Positions 15,788 to 24,114 of a stretch of 35,112 bases of DNA are shown here, piece after piece; position 1 is the stretch's first letter, and each line of letters begins with the position of its first letter. The stretch is from RGIG4074 sp964615285. GTDB taxonomy: Bacteria; Bacillota; Clostridia; Christensenellales; Borkfalkiaceae. The position numbers and the translations under genes were made by a program. The stretch spans positions 1-35,112 of the forward strand of contig CAZTND010000015.1 of NCBI GenBank assembly GCA_964615285.1, written 5' to 3'. The notes beneath the pieces are model-generated. The model searched no databases and was not told where the DNA came from. It saw nothing but the letters and a program-made list of their open reading frames with translations.

Positions 15788-17482
15788 TTGGCACAGACGA
15801 TCTTGACCCCCATTTCACTCTGGAAAGATTTCGACGATTCCCTCGACTTGCAGGCGGAGATCCTGGAAGAGCGGGAATCGGACGGCATCGTGTTCCGGGA
15901 AACGGCTTTTTCCGGCAGGCGGACCGAAACGGGCCGCGTGCGCGCGTACGGCGTGGAAGTGCGTCCCGCGGTCATGGAAAAGCTGCCCGCGCTCCTGCTC
16001 CTGAACGAGGCGAACCGCGCCCTTGACCTGCGCCTTGCCGAACGTTTTGCCCGCCGCGGCTACTGCGTTTTCTGCATGGATTACCGCGGCAGGACGGCGG
16101 AGACGGGCCGCTGCACCGAATATCCTTCCGACGTGGAATATGCCAACTTTCTCCGCGCGGACAGGAGCATGTTCCATGCCGATGCCGGCGCGCAAAAGAC
16201 GCCCTGGTACGAATGGACGGCGGCCGCCGTCTACGCCGTAAAATATCTCCGTTCCCTGGCGCTCGTTTCTTCGGTCGGCGCGCTGGGCATACGGGAAGGC
16301 GGGGACATCGTCTGGAAACTGATGGCGATCGTGCCGCTTGCCTGCGGCATCTGCGTCAATGCGGCGGGCTGGCTGGCCTACCGCGACGTCGCCAAGTTCG
16401 GAGAGGATACCGTCGTGGACCTTGCGGAGGAAAAGCGGCTCTTCATTGCGGGCATCGATTCGCAGTCCTATGCGCCCTTCGTGCGCTGCCCCGTGCTCAT
16501 GCTCATCGCCACGACCGATCTCTATGTGGACGCCGACAAGGCGTACGATACCTATGTCCGCATCAACAAGGAGCAGTGCGCGGCCATCGATTATTCGATG
16601 GCTTACGGCGGCGCCATCGACAAAAGAGGGGTGCGCGATGCCGATATGTTCATGGACAAATATCTCAAAGAACGCGAAATTTTCATCGCTCATCCGCTGC
16701 GCATCGATTTCGAGGAGCGGGAAGATGAGACGCTCTGGGCGGCGATATCCTCGGACGGGCAGGGGGAAAGCGTCTCCGACGAGGTGTATTTTGCCGAGGA
16801 CAGCCGCACGGCGCATCATCGGGAATGGATCCGCACAGAGGCGGCGGAAGAGGACGAAAACGGCAAAAAATTCTTTCCCCTCGCCCTCTACCGGGGGACG
16901 GAAACGGTGTTTGCCTTCGCGCGGAGCGAATATTCCAGCGGCTTTACCGTCTCTTCCCGCATCATCTTCAAAAAATTGGAGAAACATTATAAAAACAACG
17001 TCCTGCACAGCAACGTGCTGTACGACGCGCACATGGAGGGGGATTTCTTTGTCCCCGCCGTTGCAAGCGGGGAGGTTCTGGGCGAGGGGTTTTCTCCGGA
17101 AGGAGATGCTGTTCCCCGCCGTGCCGAGGGCTACGGCAAAATCGCGGGGATGACCTGTCCGCGCGGGTTGAAAACTTATCGCGTCGCCCAACGGCGGTAT
17201 GCCCCCGAGGAGCGGTCCATGCTCCATTTCAGCCTCTATTCGGAGGAGGATGCCTATGTGGACGTCTCCGTCTCCCACAAGGATGCCGCGGGCGGGCATG
17301 AACGCTATACTTCTTCGGTCTTTTGCGCGGGCGGCGGCAAGTGGAAAAATTTCGTCCTGGATGCGCATACTTTCAAAAATCAGGTGGGCGCGCCGCTCGC
17401 GGATTTCTGCGGCTGCCGTTCCCTGCAATTCATCGAGGAGGACGCAAAGCCCTTCATCGTCACCAATATTCTCTGGGTCTGA
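15788..17482 (+). CDS. Alpha/beta-hydrolase-fold protein lacking the nucleophile
   Basis: A 564-residue protein. Residues about 60-290 resemble acetyl-esterase or dienelactone-type alpha/beta hydrolases: LPALLLLNEAN, ERFARRGYCVFCMDYRG and a strand-turn-helix ALGIREGGDIVWKL. The elbow normally reads G-x-S-x-G, but here it is G-I-R-E-G with Arg169 at the nucleophile position. The segment where the catalytic His is expected (MAYGGAIDKRGVRDADMF) has no His. The acid loop may remain (LIATTDLYVDADK). Residues about 300-564 form a second, unrecognised, probably beta-rich region. Both halves appear intact, so it may be a binding or structural protein and not an enzyme. The start is TTG with AAGGCGG about 10 bp upstream; no ATG fits. 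Confidence 0.65.
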   Translation: MAQTILTPISLWKDFDDSLDLQAEILEERESDGIVFRETAFSGRRTETGRVRAYGVEVRPAVMEKLPALLLLNEANRALDLRLAERFARRGYCVFCMDYRGRTAETGRCTEYPSDVEYANFLRADRSMFHADAGAQKTPWYEWTAAAVYAVKYLRSLALVSSVGALGIREGGDIVWKLMAIVPLACGICVNAAGWLAYRDVAKFGEDTVVDLAEEKRLFIAGIDSQSYAPFVRCPVLMLIATTDLYVDADKAYDTYVRINKEQCAAIDYSMAYGGAIDKRGVRDADMFMDKYLKEREIFIAHPLRIDFEEREDETLWAAISSDGQGESVSDEVYFAEDSRTAHHREWIRTEAAEEDENGKKFFPLALYRGTETVFAFARSEYSSGFTVSSRIIFKKLEKHYKNNVLHSNVLYDAHMEGDFFVPAVASGEVLGEGFSPEGDAVPRRAEGYGKIAGMTCPRGLKTYRVAQRRYAPEERSMLHFSLYSEEDAYVDVSVSHKDAAGGHERYTSSVFCAGGGKWKNFVLDAHTFKNQVGAPLADFCGCRSLQFIEEDAKPFIVTNILWV

Positions 17483-17496
17483 AAATAAAAACGATC

Positions 17497-17697
17497 ATGC
17501 TGACATTGGGAACCATCGTAACAACCAAAAAAAATCACCCCTGCGGGGGCAACCGCTGGGAGGTCGTGCGCGTGGGCGCGGACTATAAGATCCGCTGCCT
17601 GACCTGCGGAAGGGTGGTCATGCTGACCCCCGACGAGCTCAAAAAGCGCACGCGTTCCGTGCAGCCCCCCGTCGGGGAAAAAGGAGAAACGCCGTGA
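17497..17697 (+). CDS. DUF951 family protein
   Basis: A 66-residue protein with the DUF951 pattern: GTIVTTKKNHPCGGNRWEV, then VGADYKIRCLTCGRVVML. A Cys in HPCG and the C-x2-C pair suggest metal binding. The family is widespread in Bacillota and has no firmly established role that I know of. The ATG at 17497 is 15 bp after the previous stop codon and lacks a clear ribosome site, so translation may be coupled. Its stop overlaps the GTG start of the signal peptidase gene (GTGA), indicating co-translation. Confidence 0.85.
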   Translation: MLTLGTIVTTKKNHPCGGNRWEVVRVGADYKIRCLTCGRVVMLTPDELKKRTRSVQPPVGEKGETP

Positions 17698-18311
17698 GCA
17701 TAAAACCAACCGATCTTTCCGAAAGCCCGCTCTACGAGGGCGTTTACGGCTCCCGCAGGGAATGGCGCAAGGTGCGGTTTTTAAGCATTCTGCTCTTTGT
17801 CCTGGTCGCCGTGTTGCTGTTTGAATTTTATTTCAACACGACTTTCGTGCGCATCGTCGTCAGCGGGGAATCCATGGAAGAAACGCTGCACGACGGCGAT
17901 ACGCTCTTTGCCGACGTGCGCGCCGAGGCGGCGCGGGGGGACATCGTGGTGGTGGACGTATCTCAGAGCGACGACGAACATTTCTCGGGCGATTTCATCA
18001 TCAAACGCCTGATTGCCGTCGGCGGGGATACGATCTATTGCGAGGACAACACCGTCTATCTGCGCGCCGCGGGGGAGGAGGATTATACCGCGCTCGCCGA
18101 GGAATATCTGTCGGAAAGCACGGTGACGGCGGATTTCGGCCCCGTCACGGTGGCGGAAGGGGAGGTGTTCGTCATGGGCGACAACCGCGGCAACAGCTAT
18201 GACAGCCGCCGCGCCGGCACCTTTCCTGCGGAGACCGTGCTGGGCGTCATTCCCGGCTGGTCGTATGCCATGAAAGATTTTCTGACGGCGATCAGCGATT
18301 TCTTTTCGTAA
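17694..18311 (+). CDS. lepB: Signal peptidase I
   Basis: A 205-residue type I signal peptidase (S26 family), which removes signal peptides from secreted proteins at the outer face of the membrane. It has one membrane anchor (about 29-46), then the catalytic serine motif SGESMEETL (Ser60), the general-base motif GDFIIKRLIAVGGD (Lys104) and the closing box VMGDNRGNSYDSR. The size and single anchor fit Gram-positive SipS-type enzymes. Start codon GTG, overlapping the DUF951 stop, with AAGGAG 6-7 bp upstream. The name lepB is used in the broad sense; sipS would serve equally. Confidence 0.93.
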   Translation: MSIKPTDLSESPLYEGVYGSRREWRKVRFLSILLFVLVAVLLFEFYFNTTFVRIVVSGESMEETLHDGDTLFADVRAEAARGDIVVVDVSQSDDEHFSGDFIIKRLIAVGGDTIYCEDNTVYLRAAGEEDYTALAEEYLSESTVTADFGPVTVAEGEVFVMGDNRGNSYDSRRAGTFPAETVLGVIPGWSYAMKDFLTAISDFFS

Positions 18312-18315
18312 AAAA

Positions 18316-18338
18316 CGGGGAACGCGGAACGTTCCCCG
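18316..18338. repeat. Hairpin between signal peptidase and ACT-domain genes
   Basis: CGGGGAACG (18316-18324) pairs perfectly with CGTTCCCCG (18330-18338) around a 5-nt loop, right after the signal peptidase stop. No T run follows, so it is a weak terminator candidate or an mRNA-stabilising 3' hairpin. Confidence 0.5.
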
Positions 18339-18381
18339 CCGTCGGTCGATAAAAATTCATAAGAGGAGACAAACAGACATC

Positions 18382-18651
18382 ATGCACGCAGTCGTTACGG
18401 TAACGGGCAAGGACAAAAAGGGCATCATTGCCGAAGTCAGCCGCTTTCTCGCGGACAAGAACGCCAACATCGAGGACATCTCGCAGACCATACTGGGGGA
18501 ATATTTCGCCATGATCATGCTCGTGGACATCTCGGGCATCCGGGAGGAACTCTCCGTGCTCGCCAAGGAGTGCGCCGAAATGGGCAAAAAGATCGGCATG
18601 GCCATTCACGTCCAGCACGAGGACATCTTCAACGCCATGCACAACATTTAA
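18382..18651 (+). CDS. ACT domain-containing protein, UPF0237
   Basis: An 89-residue single ACT domain. It opens MHAVVTVTGKDKKGIIAEVS, continues LADKNANIEDISQTILGEYFAMIMLVDIS, and is of the UPF0237 type (related to the regulatory ACT domains of GcvR and amino-acid enzymes). ACT domains usually bind small ligands, often amino acids, and form dimers. GAGGAG lies about 14 bp upstream, slightly far. The UPF0210 gene begins 19 bp downstream; the pair is conserved in many Bacillota, so this protein is probably its ligand-sensing partner. That role is inference. Confidence 0.9.
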   Translation: MHAVVTVTGKDKKGIIAEVSRFLADKNANIEDISQTILGEYFAMIMLVDISGIREELSVLAKECAEMGKKIGMAIHVQHEDIFNAMHNI

Positions 18652-18670
18652 GGGACGGGGGCTTCGGTTT

Positions 18671-20026
18671 ATGTTCAATCAATTCGACGTTCTCGAAACC
18701 ATCAACATGGTGGAAAAGGAGCATCTCGACATCCGCACCGTCACCATGGGCATCTCCCTCTTGTCCTGTATCCGCGCCACGGCGAAGGAGACGGCGGACG
18801 CCGTCTACGACCTCGTCTGCAAAAAGGCGGAAAACATCGTAAAAACGGCGGAGGACCTCTCGGGGGAATACGGCATTCCCATCGTCAACAAGCGGGTGTC
18901 CGTCACGCCCGTCAGCCTCATCGCGGCGGCGTTTCCCTCCGAGGCGCCCCTCATCGGCCGCGCGCTCGACCGCGCCGCGCACACCCTCGGCATCGACTTT
19001 TTGGGCGGCTATTCCGCCCTCGTGCACAAGGGCACGGCGGACTATGAAGAAAAGTTCCTCGCCACCATTCCCGAAACACTGGCATCGACCGGGCGCCTCT
19101 GCTCGTCGGTCAACGTCGGCTCGTCCAAATCGGGCATCAACATGGACGCCGTGCGGCAGATGGGGGAGATCGTCAAGGAGACGGCGCGCCTGACCGCAAA
19201 GAACGACGGGCTGGGCTGTGCCAAATTGGTCGTGTTCTGCAACGCGGTCGAGGACAACCCCTTCATGGCGGGCGCCTTCCACGGCGTGGGTGAGGCGGAT
19301 ACCGTCGTCAACGTGGGCGTGTCCGGTCCCGGCGTGGTCGAACACGCCCTGAAAGCCATTCCGGACGCCGACCTGACCGAGGTCGCCGAGACCATCAAGC
19401 GCACGGCGTTCAAGATCACCCGCGCGGGGCAGCTCATCGCCAAAGAGGCGTCCAAACGCCTGGGCGCCCGCTTCGGCATCGTCGATCTCTCCCTTGCGCC
19501 CACCCCCGCCCGCGGCGACAGCGTGGCGGCGATCTTGGAAGAGGTGGGGCTGGAGAGCGTGGGCACGCACGGCACGACTGCCATTCTCGCCATGCTCAAC
19601 GACGCGGTCAAGAAAGGGGGCGTCATGGCAAGTTCCCGCGTCGGCGGGCTTTCGGGCGCGTTCATTCCCGTGTCCGAGGACATCGGCATGATCGAGGCGG
19701 CGGAACGCGGCAAGATCACGCTCGACAAATTGGAGGCCATGACCTGCGTGTGCAGCGTGGGGCTGGACATGATCGCCATTCCCGGCTCTACTTCCGCCGC
19801 CACCATCTCCGCCATGATCGCGGACGAAGCGGCGATCGGCATGGTCAACAACAAGACCACGGCGGTGCGCGTCATCCCCGCGCCCGGCAAAAAAGTGGGG
19901 GAATGGGTCAACTTCGGCGGGCTTCTGGGCCGCGCGCCCGTCATGCCCGTGCACGAGAGCCGTGCCGATAAATTCATCTCCCGCGGCGGGCTCATCCCCG
20001 CGCCCATCCACAGTTTCAAGAACTGA
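18671..20026 (+). CDS. PFL family protein, UPF0210 (DUF711)
   Basis: A 451-residue protein of the UPF0210/DUF711 family, whose solved member has a fold related to pyruvate formate-lyase and ribonucleotide reductase barrels. Recognisable segments: FDVLETINMVEKEHLDIRTVTMGISLLSC at the N-terminus, KRVSVTPVSLIAAAF, INVGSSKSG-like SSVNVGSSKSGINMDA near 155, and DLSLAPTPARGDSVAAILEE near 275. The closing region is ISRGGLIPAPIHSFKN. No glycyl-radical motif is apparent and no reaction has been assigned that I know of. Coupled to the ACT-domain gene; length is normal for the family. Confidence 0.92.
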   Translation: MFNQFDVLETINMVEKEHLDIRTVTMGISLLSCIRATAKETADAVYDLVCKKAENIVKTAEDLSGEYGIPIVNKRVSVTPVSLIAAAFPSEAPLIGRALDRAAHTLGIDFLGGYSALVHKGTADYEEKFLATIPETLASTGRLCSSVNVGSSKSGINMDAVRQMGEIVKETARLTAKNDGLGCAKLVVFCNAVEDNPFMAGAFHGVGEADTVVNVGVSGPGVVEHALKAIPDADLTEVAETIKRTAFKITRAGQLIAKEASKRLGARFGIVDLSLAPTPARGDSVAAILEEVGLESVGTHGTTAILAMLNDAVKKGGVMASSRVGGLSGAFIPVSEDIGMIEAAERGKITLDKLEAMTCVCSVGLDMIAIPGSTSAATISAMIADEAAIGMVNNKTTAVRVIPAPGKKVGEWVNFGGLLGRAPVMPVHESRADKFISRGGLIPAPIHSFKN

Positions 20027-20044
20027 CGCGCGGGCGATAAAAAC

Positions 20045-20133
20045 GCAAGGCAAAGCCTTGCCGTGGGATTTCGCTTTAAGACCAAGGGGCGCTGCCCCTT
20101 ATAACCCCCGCCAAAGGGACAACGTCCCTTTGG
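20045..20133. repeat. Triple-hairpin intergenic element
   Basis: Three successive hairpins with 3-nt loops: GCAAGGC/GCCTTGC (20045-20051, 20055-20061), AAGGGGC/GCCCCTT (20084-20090, 20094-20100) and CCAAAGGGAC/GTCCCTTTGG (20111-20120, 20124-20133). The sequence has the feel of a repeated REP-like intergenic element of gut Clostridia, but only one copy is in this window. It separates the UPF0210 and pepF genes and probably also terminates or stabilises transcripts. Confidence 0.7.
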
Positions 20134-20194
20134 GATCCCATGTCGTGCGGGTGCGTTCCCAAAAAGTACATAACAAAAAAAGCGAGGTATCTGC

Positions 20195-21967
20195 ATGGAA
20201 AGAGAACAGGCCGAAACAAGATATACCTGGGACACAAGTGACATCTTCCCCGACGACGAGGCGTGGGAAAGGGAATACGACGAAGTCAGAAAACTGACCG
20301 ATTTTTCCGCCTTCCGCGGCAAACTCGGCGACAAAGGGACGCTGCTCGCCTTCTTTCAGGCGGACGAGGCGTTCTCCCGCCGCGCCGAAAAACTCTATCT
20401 CTATGCGAGCATGCGGCACGACGAGGACGTGCGCATTGCAAAATATCTCGCCTTGCAGGCGCAGATGCAGTCCCTCTACACGGAATATGCCTCCTCCGTC
20501 AGCTTTTTCGAGCCGGAGCTTTTGTCTCTGCCCTCCTCGCAGCTCGAAGCGTGGGCGCAGGATCCCGATTTCGCCGAGCACGATTACACTTTCCGCCGCC
20601 TTTTGGCGCAGAAACCGCATGTTCTTTCGGAGAAGGAGGAAAAGATCTTAGCCCTGGCGGGCGAACCCTTGGGCGGGTTTCATGAAGTGTTCACCATGCT
20701 CGACAACGCCGACCTGCCCCTGCCCGTCCGCAAGCTGGACGGCAAGCGTACCCAAATCACGCACGCGACTTACGGGCTGATCATGCGCAGCGGGTCGCGG
20801 CAGGCGCGCAGGACTTGTTTCAAGGCGTATTACGGGGCATACCGTTCGCTCATCAACGTCATCACGTCCGCCTATGCGGGCAACGTCAAAAAAGATATCT
20901 TCTATAAGACGGCGCGCGGCTACGAAAGCTGCCTTGCCATGGCGCTTTCGGGCGAGGACGTGCCGCCCGTCGTCTATGAAAACCTCATTTCCTCCGTGCA
21001 CGGCGCACTGCCCGTCCTGCACCGCTATATCTCCCTGCGCGGCGAGATACTGGGCTTTGACAGACAGCATATGTATGACATCTATGTGCCGCTGGTGGAA
21101 GAGGCGGACATCCGCCTGCCCTACGACGAGGCGTACGAAGAGGTAATCAAAGGGCTTGCGCCCCTCGGGGAGGAGTACGGCAGACTGCTCCGCCGCGCGC
21201 ACGACGAACGGTGGATAGACGTGTACGAAAACACGGGCAAGCGGAGCGGCGCGTACAGCACGGGCGTGTACGACGCCCATCCGTATGTGCTCCTCAATTA
21301 CCAGCCGACCACGGGCGAACTCTTCACCATCGCGCACGAAATGGGGCACTCCATCCACACCTACAAATCCAACGCCGCCCAGCCGTACGCCAAATCGTCC
21401 TACACCATCTTTCTCGCGGAGATCGCCAGCACGGTCAACGAAGTGCTGCTTCTGAAGCACCTTTACGCCGGCACGCAGGACAAAAAGCTCAAAAAATTCC
21501 TGCTCAATTACTATATGGATATGTTCCGCACGACCCTCTTCCGGCAGACGCAGTTCGCCGAGTTTGAAGAGATCGCGCACAAAAAGGCCGAATCGGGCGA
21601 GCCGCTCACGCGCGAAAATCTTTCCGAAACCTATTATGAGCTGAACAAGACATATTACGGCGACGGCATCGTGCACGATGAGGAGATCGCTTTGGAGTGG
21701 GCGCGCATCCCGCATTTCTACCGCTCTTTCTATGTGTATAAGTATGCCACGGGCATCGTGTCCGCCGTGTCCATCGCCTGCGCCATTTTGCGGGAGGGAG
21801 AACCTGCCGTGCAGCGGTACTTCCGCTTTTTGGAGAGCGGCGGCAAGACCTGCCCCGTGGACATCCTGAAGGAGGCGGGCGTCGATCTCACCACCCGCGC
21901 GCCCTTCGACGCGGCAATGCGGGAATTCGCGGATACCCTGCGGGAATTTGAATCGCTGCAAAAGTAA
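20195..21967 (+). CDS. pepF: Oligoendopeptidase F (M3B zinc metallopeptidase)
   Basis: A 590-residue cytoplasmic peptidase that degrades short peptides. The M3B zinc site is in HEMGHSIHTY (His381, Glu382, His385), with the third ligand expected in the downstream IFLAEIASTVNEVL segment. The N-terminal TRYTWDTSDIFPDDEAWE is typical of PepF, as are YSTGVYDAHPYVLLNY before the active site and FYVYKYATG near residue 510. Length and order are normal for the family. GCGAGGT lies upstream of the ATG. No promoter is obvious; the dnaB gene follows 21 bp downstream, so the two may share a transcript. Confidence 0.95.
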   Translation: MEREQAETRYTWDTSDIFPDDEAWEREYDEVRKLTDFSAFRGKLGDKGTLLAFFQADEAFSRRAEKLYLYASMRHDEDVRIAKYLALQAQMQSLYTEYASSVSFFEPELLSLPSSQLEAWAQDPDFAEHDYTFRRLLAQKPHVLSEKEEKILALAGEPLGGFHEVFTMLDNADLPLPVRKLDGKRTQITHATYGLIMRSGSRQARRTCFKAYYGAYRSLINVITSAYAGNVKKDIFYKTARGYESCLAMALSGEDVPPVVYENLISSVHGALPVLHRYISLRGEILGFDRQHMYDIYVPLVEEADIRLPYDEAYEEVIKGLAPLGEEYGRLLRRAHDERWIDVYENTGKRSGAYSTGVYDAHPYVLLNYQPTTGELFTIAHEMGHSIHTYKSNAAQPYAKSSYTIFLAEIASTVNEVLLLKHLYAGTQDKKLKKFLLNYYMDMFRTTLFRQTQFAEFEEIAHKKAESGEPLTRENLSETYYELNKTYYGDGIVHDEEIALEWARIPHFYRSFYVYKYATGIVSAVSIACAILREGEPAVQRYFRFLESGGKTCPVDILKEAGVDLTTRAPFDAAMREFADTLREFESLQK

Positions 21968-21988
21968 TACGAAGAGGAGGAGAAGGCA

Positions 21989-23488
21989 ATGCCGACCAAC
22001 AACGTCAACACCATGCCGCACAGCATCGACGCCGAAAGCGCGCTTTTGGGGTGCCTGATCATCGACAATGAATTGCAGGGGGACATCATCGAATCCCTGA
22101 CCGAAGAGGATTTTTACCTGGAAGCGCATAAATACATCGTCAACGGGATGCGGCGGGTGTTCGCCGACAAAAAGCCCGTGGACATCGTCACGCTCTCCGA
22201 CGAGCTGGAAAAAAACGGCGAACTCGAGCGGGCGGGCGGCATTCCGTACATCACCGAGATCGCGCAGGCAACGCCCTCTTCCGCCAACTATAAATATTAC
22301 CTCGACATCGTCAGGCGGGACAGCATGAACCGCAAGCTCATCCGCGCGTCCCGCCGCATCATCGAGAACAGCATGAAGGGCGAAGAGATACGCCAGTCAC
22401 TTGAATTTGCCGAAAAGCAGATCTATGATCTCTCCAAACAGACGGAAAACTCCTCTTTGAAAGGCATGGCGGAAGGGGACGTCGTGGGCGAGGTCATCCG
22501 CAAATTCGAGGAGATCGAAAAGGACAAGACCATTCTGCGCGGCGTGGAAACGGGCTTCCGCCAGCTCGACCGCCTGACCAACGGACTGCAGAAATCCGAC
22601 CTCATCATTTTGGCGGCGCGCCCGGGCATGGGCAAGACGTCCTTCGCCATGAACATCGTCGAACACGCCGCCCTGCAGAAGGGCAAGATCTGCGCCGTGT
22701 TCTCCCTCGAAATGCCCCGCGTGCAGATCGTGCAGAGGCTCCTCTGCTCGTATGCGGGGGTCAGCATGGAAAAGGCGCTTTCGGGTAATCTTTCCGGCGA
22801 TAAGAACGCATGGAAAAAACTCTTTCTCGCCGCCGACCGCCTGACCAAGAGCAAAATATACATCGACGACACCTCCCGCATCATGCCCGCGGAGATGCTC
22901 TCCAAGTGCCGCCGCCTGAGCGCGCAGGCAGGCGGGCTCGACCTCGTCATGATCGACTATATCCAGCTCATGGGCAGCATATCGGGGGGCGGAAACAGCG
23001 AAATGAACCGCCAGCAGGAGATCGCCTCCATCAGCCGCGATCTGAAACTCATGGCAAAGGAACTCGACGTTCCCGTCATCGCGCTCTCCCAGCTTCGCCG
23101 CATCCAGACCAAGGAGCCGCAGCTCTCCGACCTGCGCGAATCGGGCGCCATCGAGCAGGACGCCGACATCGTCATGTTCATCAACCGGCCCGAAGCGACG
23201 GCGACGGCGGAGGAACTCGCCTCGGGCAAGATCGTCAAGGGCGCGGCGGAATTGGTCATCGCCAAACATCGCAACGGTTCGCAGGGTCGTCTGCAGCTCC
23301 GTTTTATCGGCGAATCGACCAGGTTCGTGGACGTGGACGCGCAGAACCGTGACGACGAACCGCCCGTGCGCGCAGTCGATCCCGGGGATTACGACCCTGT
23401 GGACGCCCCGCAGGAGGAAATGCCGCCTGTAGACGAGAGCCACCCTGCCGCCATGCGCCGCGTGGGGGAGGACGACCTGCCTTTCTGA
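21989..23488 (+). CDS. dnaB: Replicative DNA helicase DnaB
   Basis: A 499-residue hexameric helicase that unwinds DNA at the replication fork. The N-terminal helical domain begins HSIDAESALLGCLIIDNE, with KPVDIVTLSDELEKNG. A linker precedes the RecA-like motor, which has Walker A AARPGMGKTSFAMN (near residue 206), Walker B LDLVMIDYIQLM near 315, and then SQLRRIQTKEPQLSDLRESGAIEQDADIV. The last 40 residues are acidic and Pro-rich. No intein is present. AGAGGAGGAG precedes the start. It is the presumed partner of the DnaD-like protein encoded at 10052-11773. Confidence 0.96.
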   Translation: MPTNNVNTMPHSIDAESALLGCLIIDNELQGDIIESLTEEDFYLEAHKYIVNGMRRVFADKKPVDIVTLSDELEKNGELERAGGIPYITEIAQATPSSANYKYYLDIVRRDSMNRKLIRASRRIIENSMKGEEIRQSLEFAEKQIYDLSKQTENSSLKGMAEGDVVGEVIRKFEEIEKDKTILRGVETGFRQLDRLTNGLQKSDLIILAARPGMGKTSFAMNIVEHAALQKGKICAVFSLEMPRVQIVQRLLCSYAGVSMEKALSGNLSGDKNAWKKLFLAADRLTKSKIYIDDTSRIMPAEMLSKCRRLSAQAGGLDLVMIDYIQLMGSISGGGNSEMNRQQEIASISRDLKLMAKELDVPVIALSQLRRIQTKEPQLSDLRESGAIEQDADIVMFINRPEATATAEELASGKIVKGAAELVIAKHRNGSQGRLQLRFIGESTRFVDVDAQNRDDEPPVRAVDPGDYDPVDAPQEEMPPVDESHPAAMRRVGEDDLPF

Positions 23489-23536
23489 CGGGAGGATCTC
23501 GGACGGCAAAAGACGCCTCAAGAGGAGGGAAGAGGG

Positions 23537-23977
23537 ATGAAACGGAGAAAGGTGCTCTTTGTCTGTACGGGCAATACCTGCCGTTCGCCGATGGCGGAGG
23601 CGCTCCTGCGGCGGCAGATCAAAGAGCGAAAAATCAAGTTCGTGGATGTCGCGTCCGTGGGGCTGCACGTGGAAAAGGACGCCGTCATCCATCCGCTCAG
23701 TGCGCAGGTATTGGAAGAAAACGGGCTGACCATGCCCAAGTTTCACCCCCGTCAGCTCACGGATAAGATCTATCGGGGCGCCTTCGTCGTCATCACCATG
23801 ACGGACGCGCAGAAGGATTATTTCAAGGGCGATCCCAAGGTGTACAGCATGTCCGAAGCGGCGGACGGCATCGAGGTGCCCGACCCCTACGGCGGAGGGA
23901 TAGAGGCTTATCGAGCGGCATTCGCACTGCTGCGGGCGGCCGCCGAGAAGATCGCCGACAGCATTGCGGGGGCGTGA
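23537..23977 (+). CDS. Low-molecular-weight phosphatase, YwlE-like (possible protein arginine phosphatase)
   Basis: A 146-residue LMW-PTP-family enzyme. The phosphate loop is CTGNTCRSPMAEA (Cys10, Arg16), and the general-acid motif is VPDPYGGGIEAY near 115. The Thr in CTGNTCRS corresponds to the residue that favours phospho-arginine in Bacillus YwlE, and ywlE also sits beside an rpiB homologue in Bacillus, as here. This makes an arginine phosphatase acting on McsB-type marks plausible, but no McsB is visible in this window and a tyrosine phosphatase remains possible. AGAGGAGGGAAGAGGG precedes the ATG. Confidence 0.88.
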   Translation: MKRRKVLFVCTGNTCRSPMAEALLRRQIKERKIKFVDVASVGLHVEKDAVIHPLSAQVLEENGLTMPKFHPRQLTDKIYRGAFVVITMTDAQKDYFKGDPKVYSMSEAADGIEVPDPYGGGIEAYRAAFALLRAAAEKIADSIAGA

Positions 23978-24058
23978 AGGGCGGGAGGATAAAACTTTTT
24001 TTGATGTCCTGTATAAAAATCGGAAATGTGAAAATTTCGGCGGAAACCGTTTGAAAAG

Positions 24059-24087
24059 TTGATAAAAATCGAAAAAAAGTGTATAAT
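24059..24087 (+). promoter_or_regulatory. Promoter upstream of rpiB and the V-ATPase operon
   Basis: TTGATA (24059-24064), a 17-bp spacer and TATAAT (24082-24087), in an AT-rich stretch about 28 bp before the rpiB start codon. No further clear promoter or terminator is seen before the ATPase genes, so it may drive the whole run to 33236. Confidence 0.75.
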
Positions 24088-24114
24088 AACGACATAAAAA
24101 TACGGAGATACGGT

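Noticed and set aside
15815..17428. A 537-codon minus-strand frame opposite the hydrolase-like gene
   Set aside because: Same type of antisense shadow. The sense strand has the ribosome site and alpha/beta-hydrolase motifs.
18316..18338. Hairpin after signal peptidase as a strong terminator
   Set aside because: The stem is good but no T run follows, so it is listed only as a hairpin.
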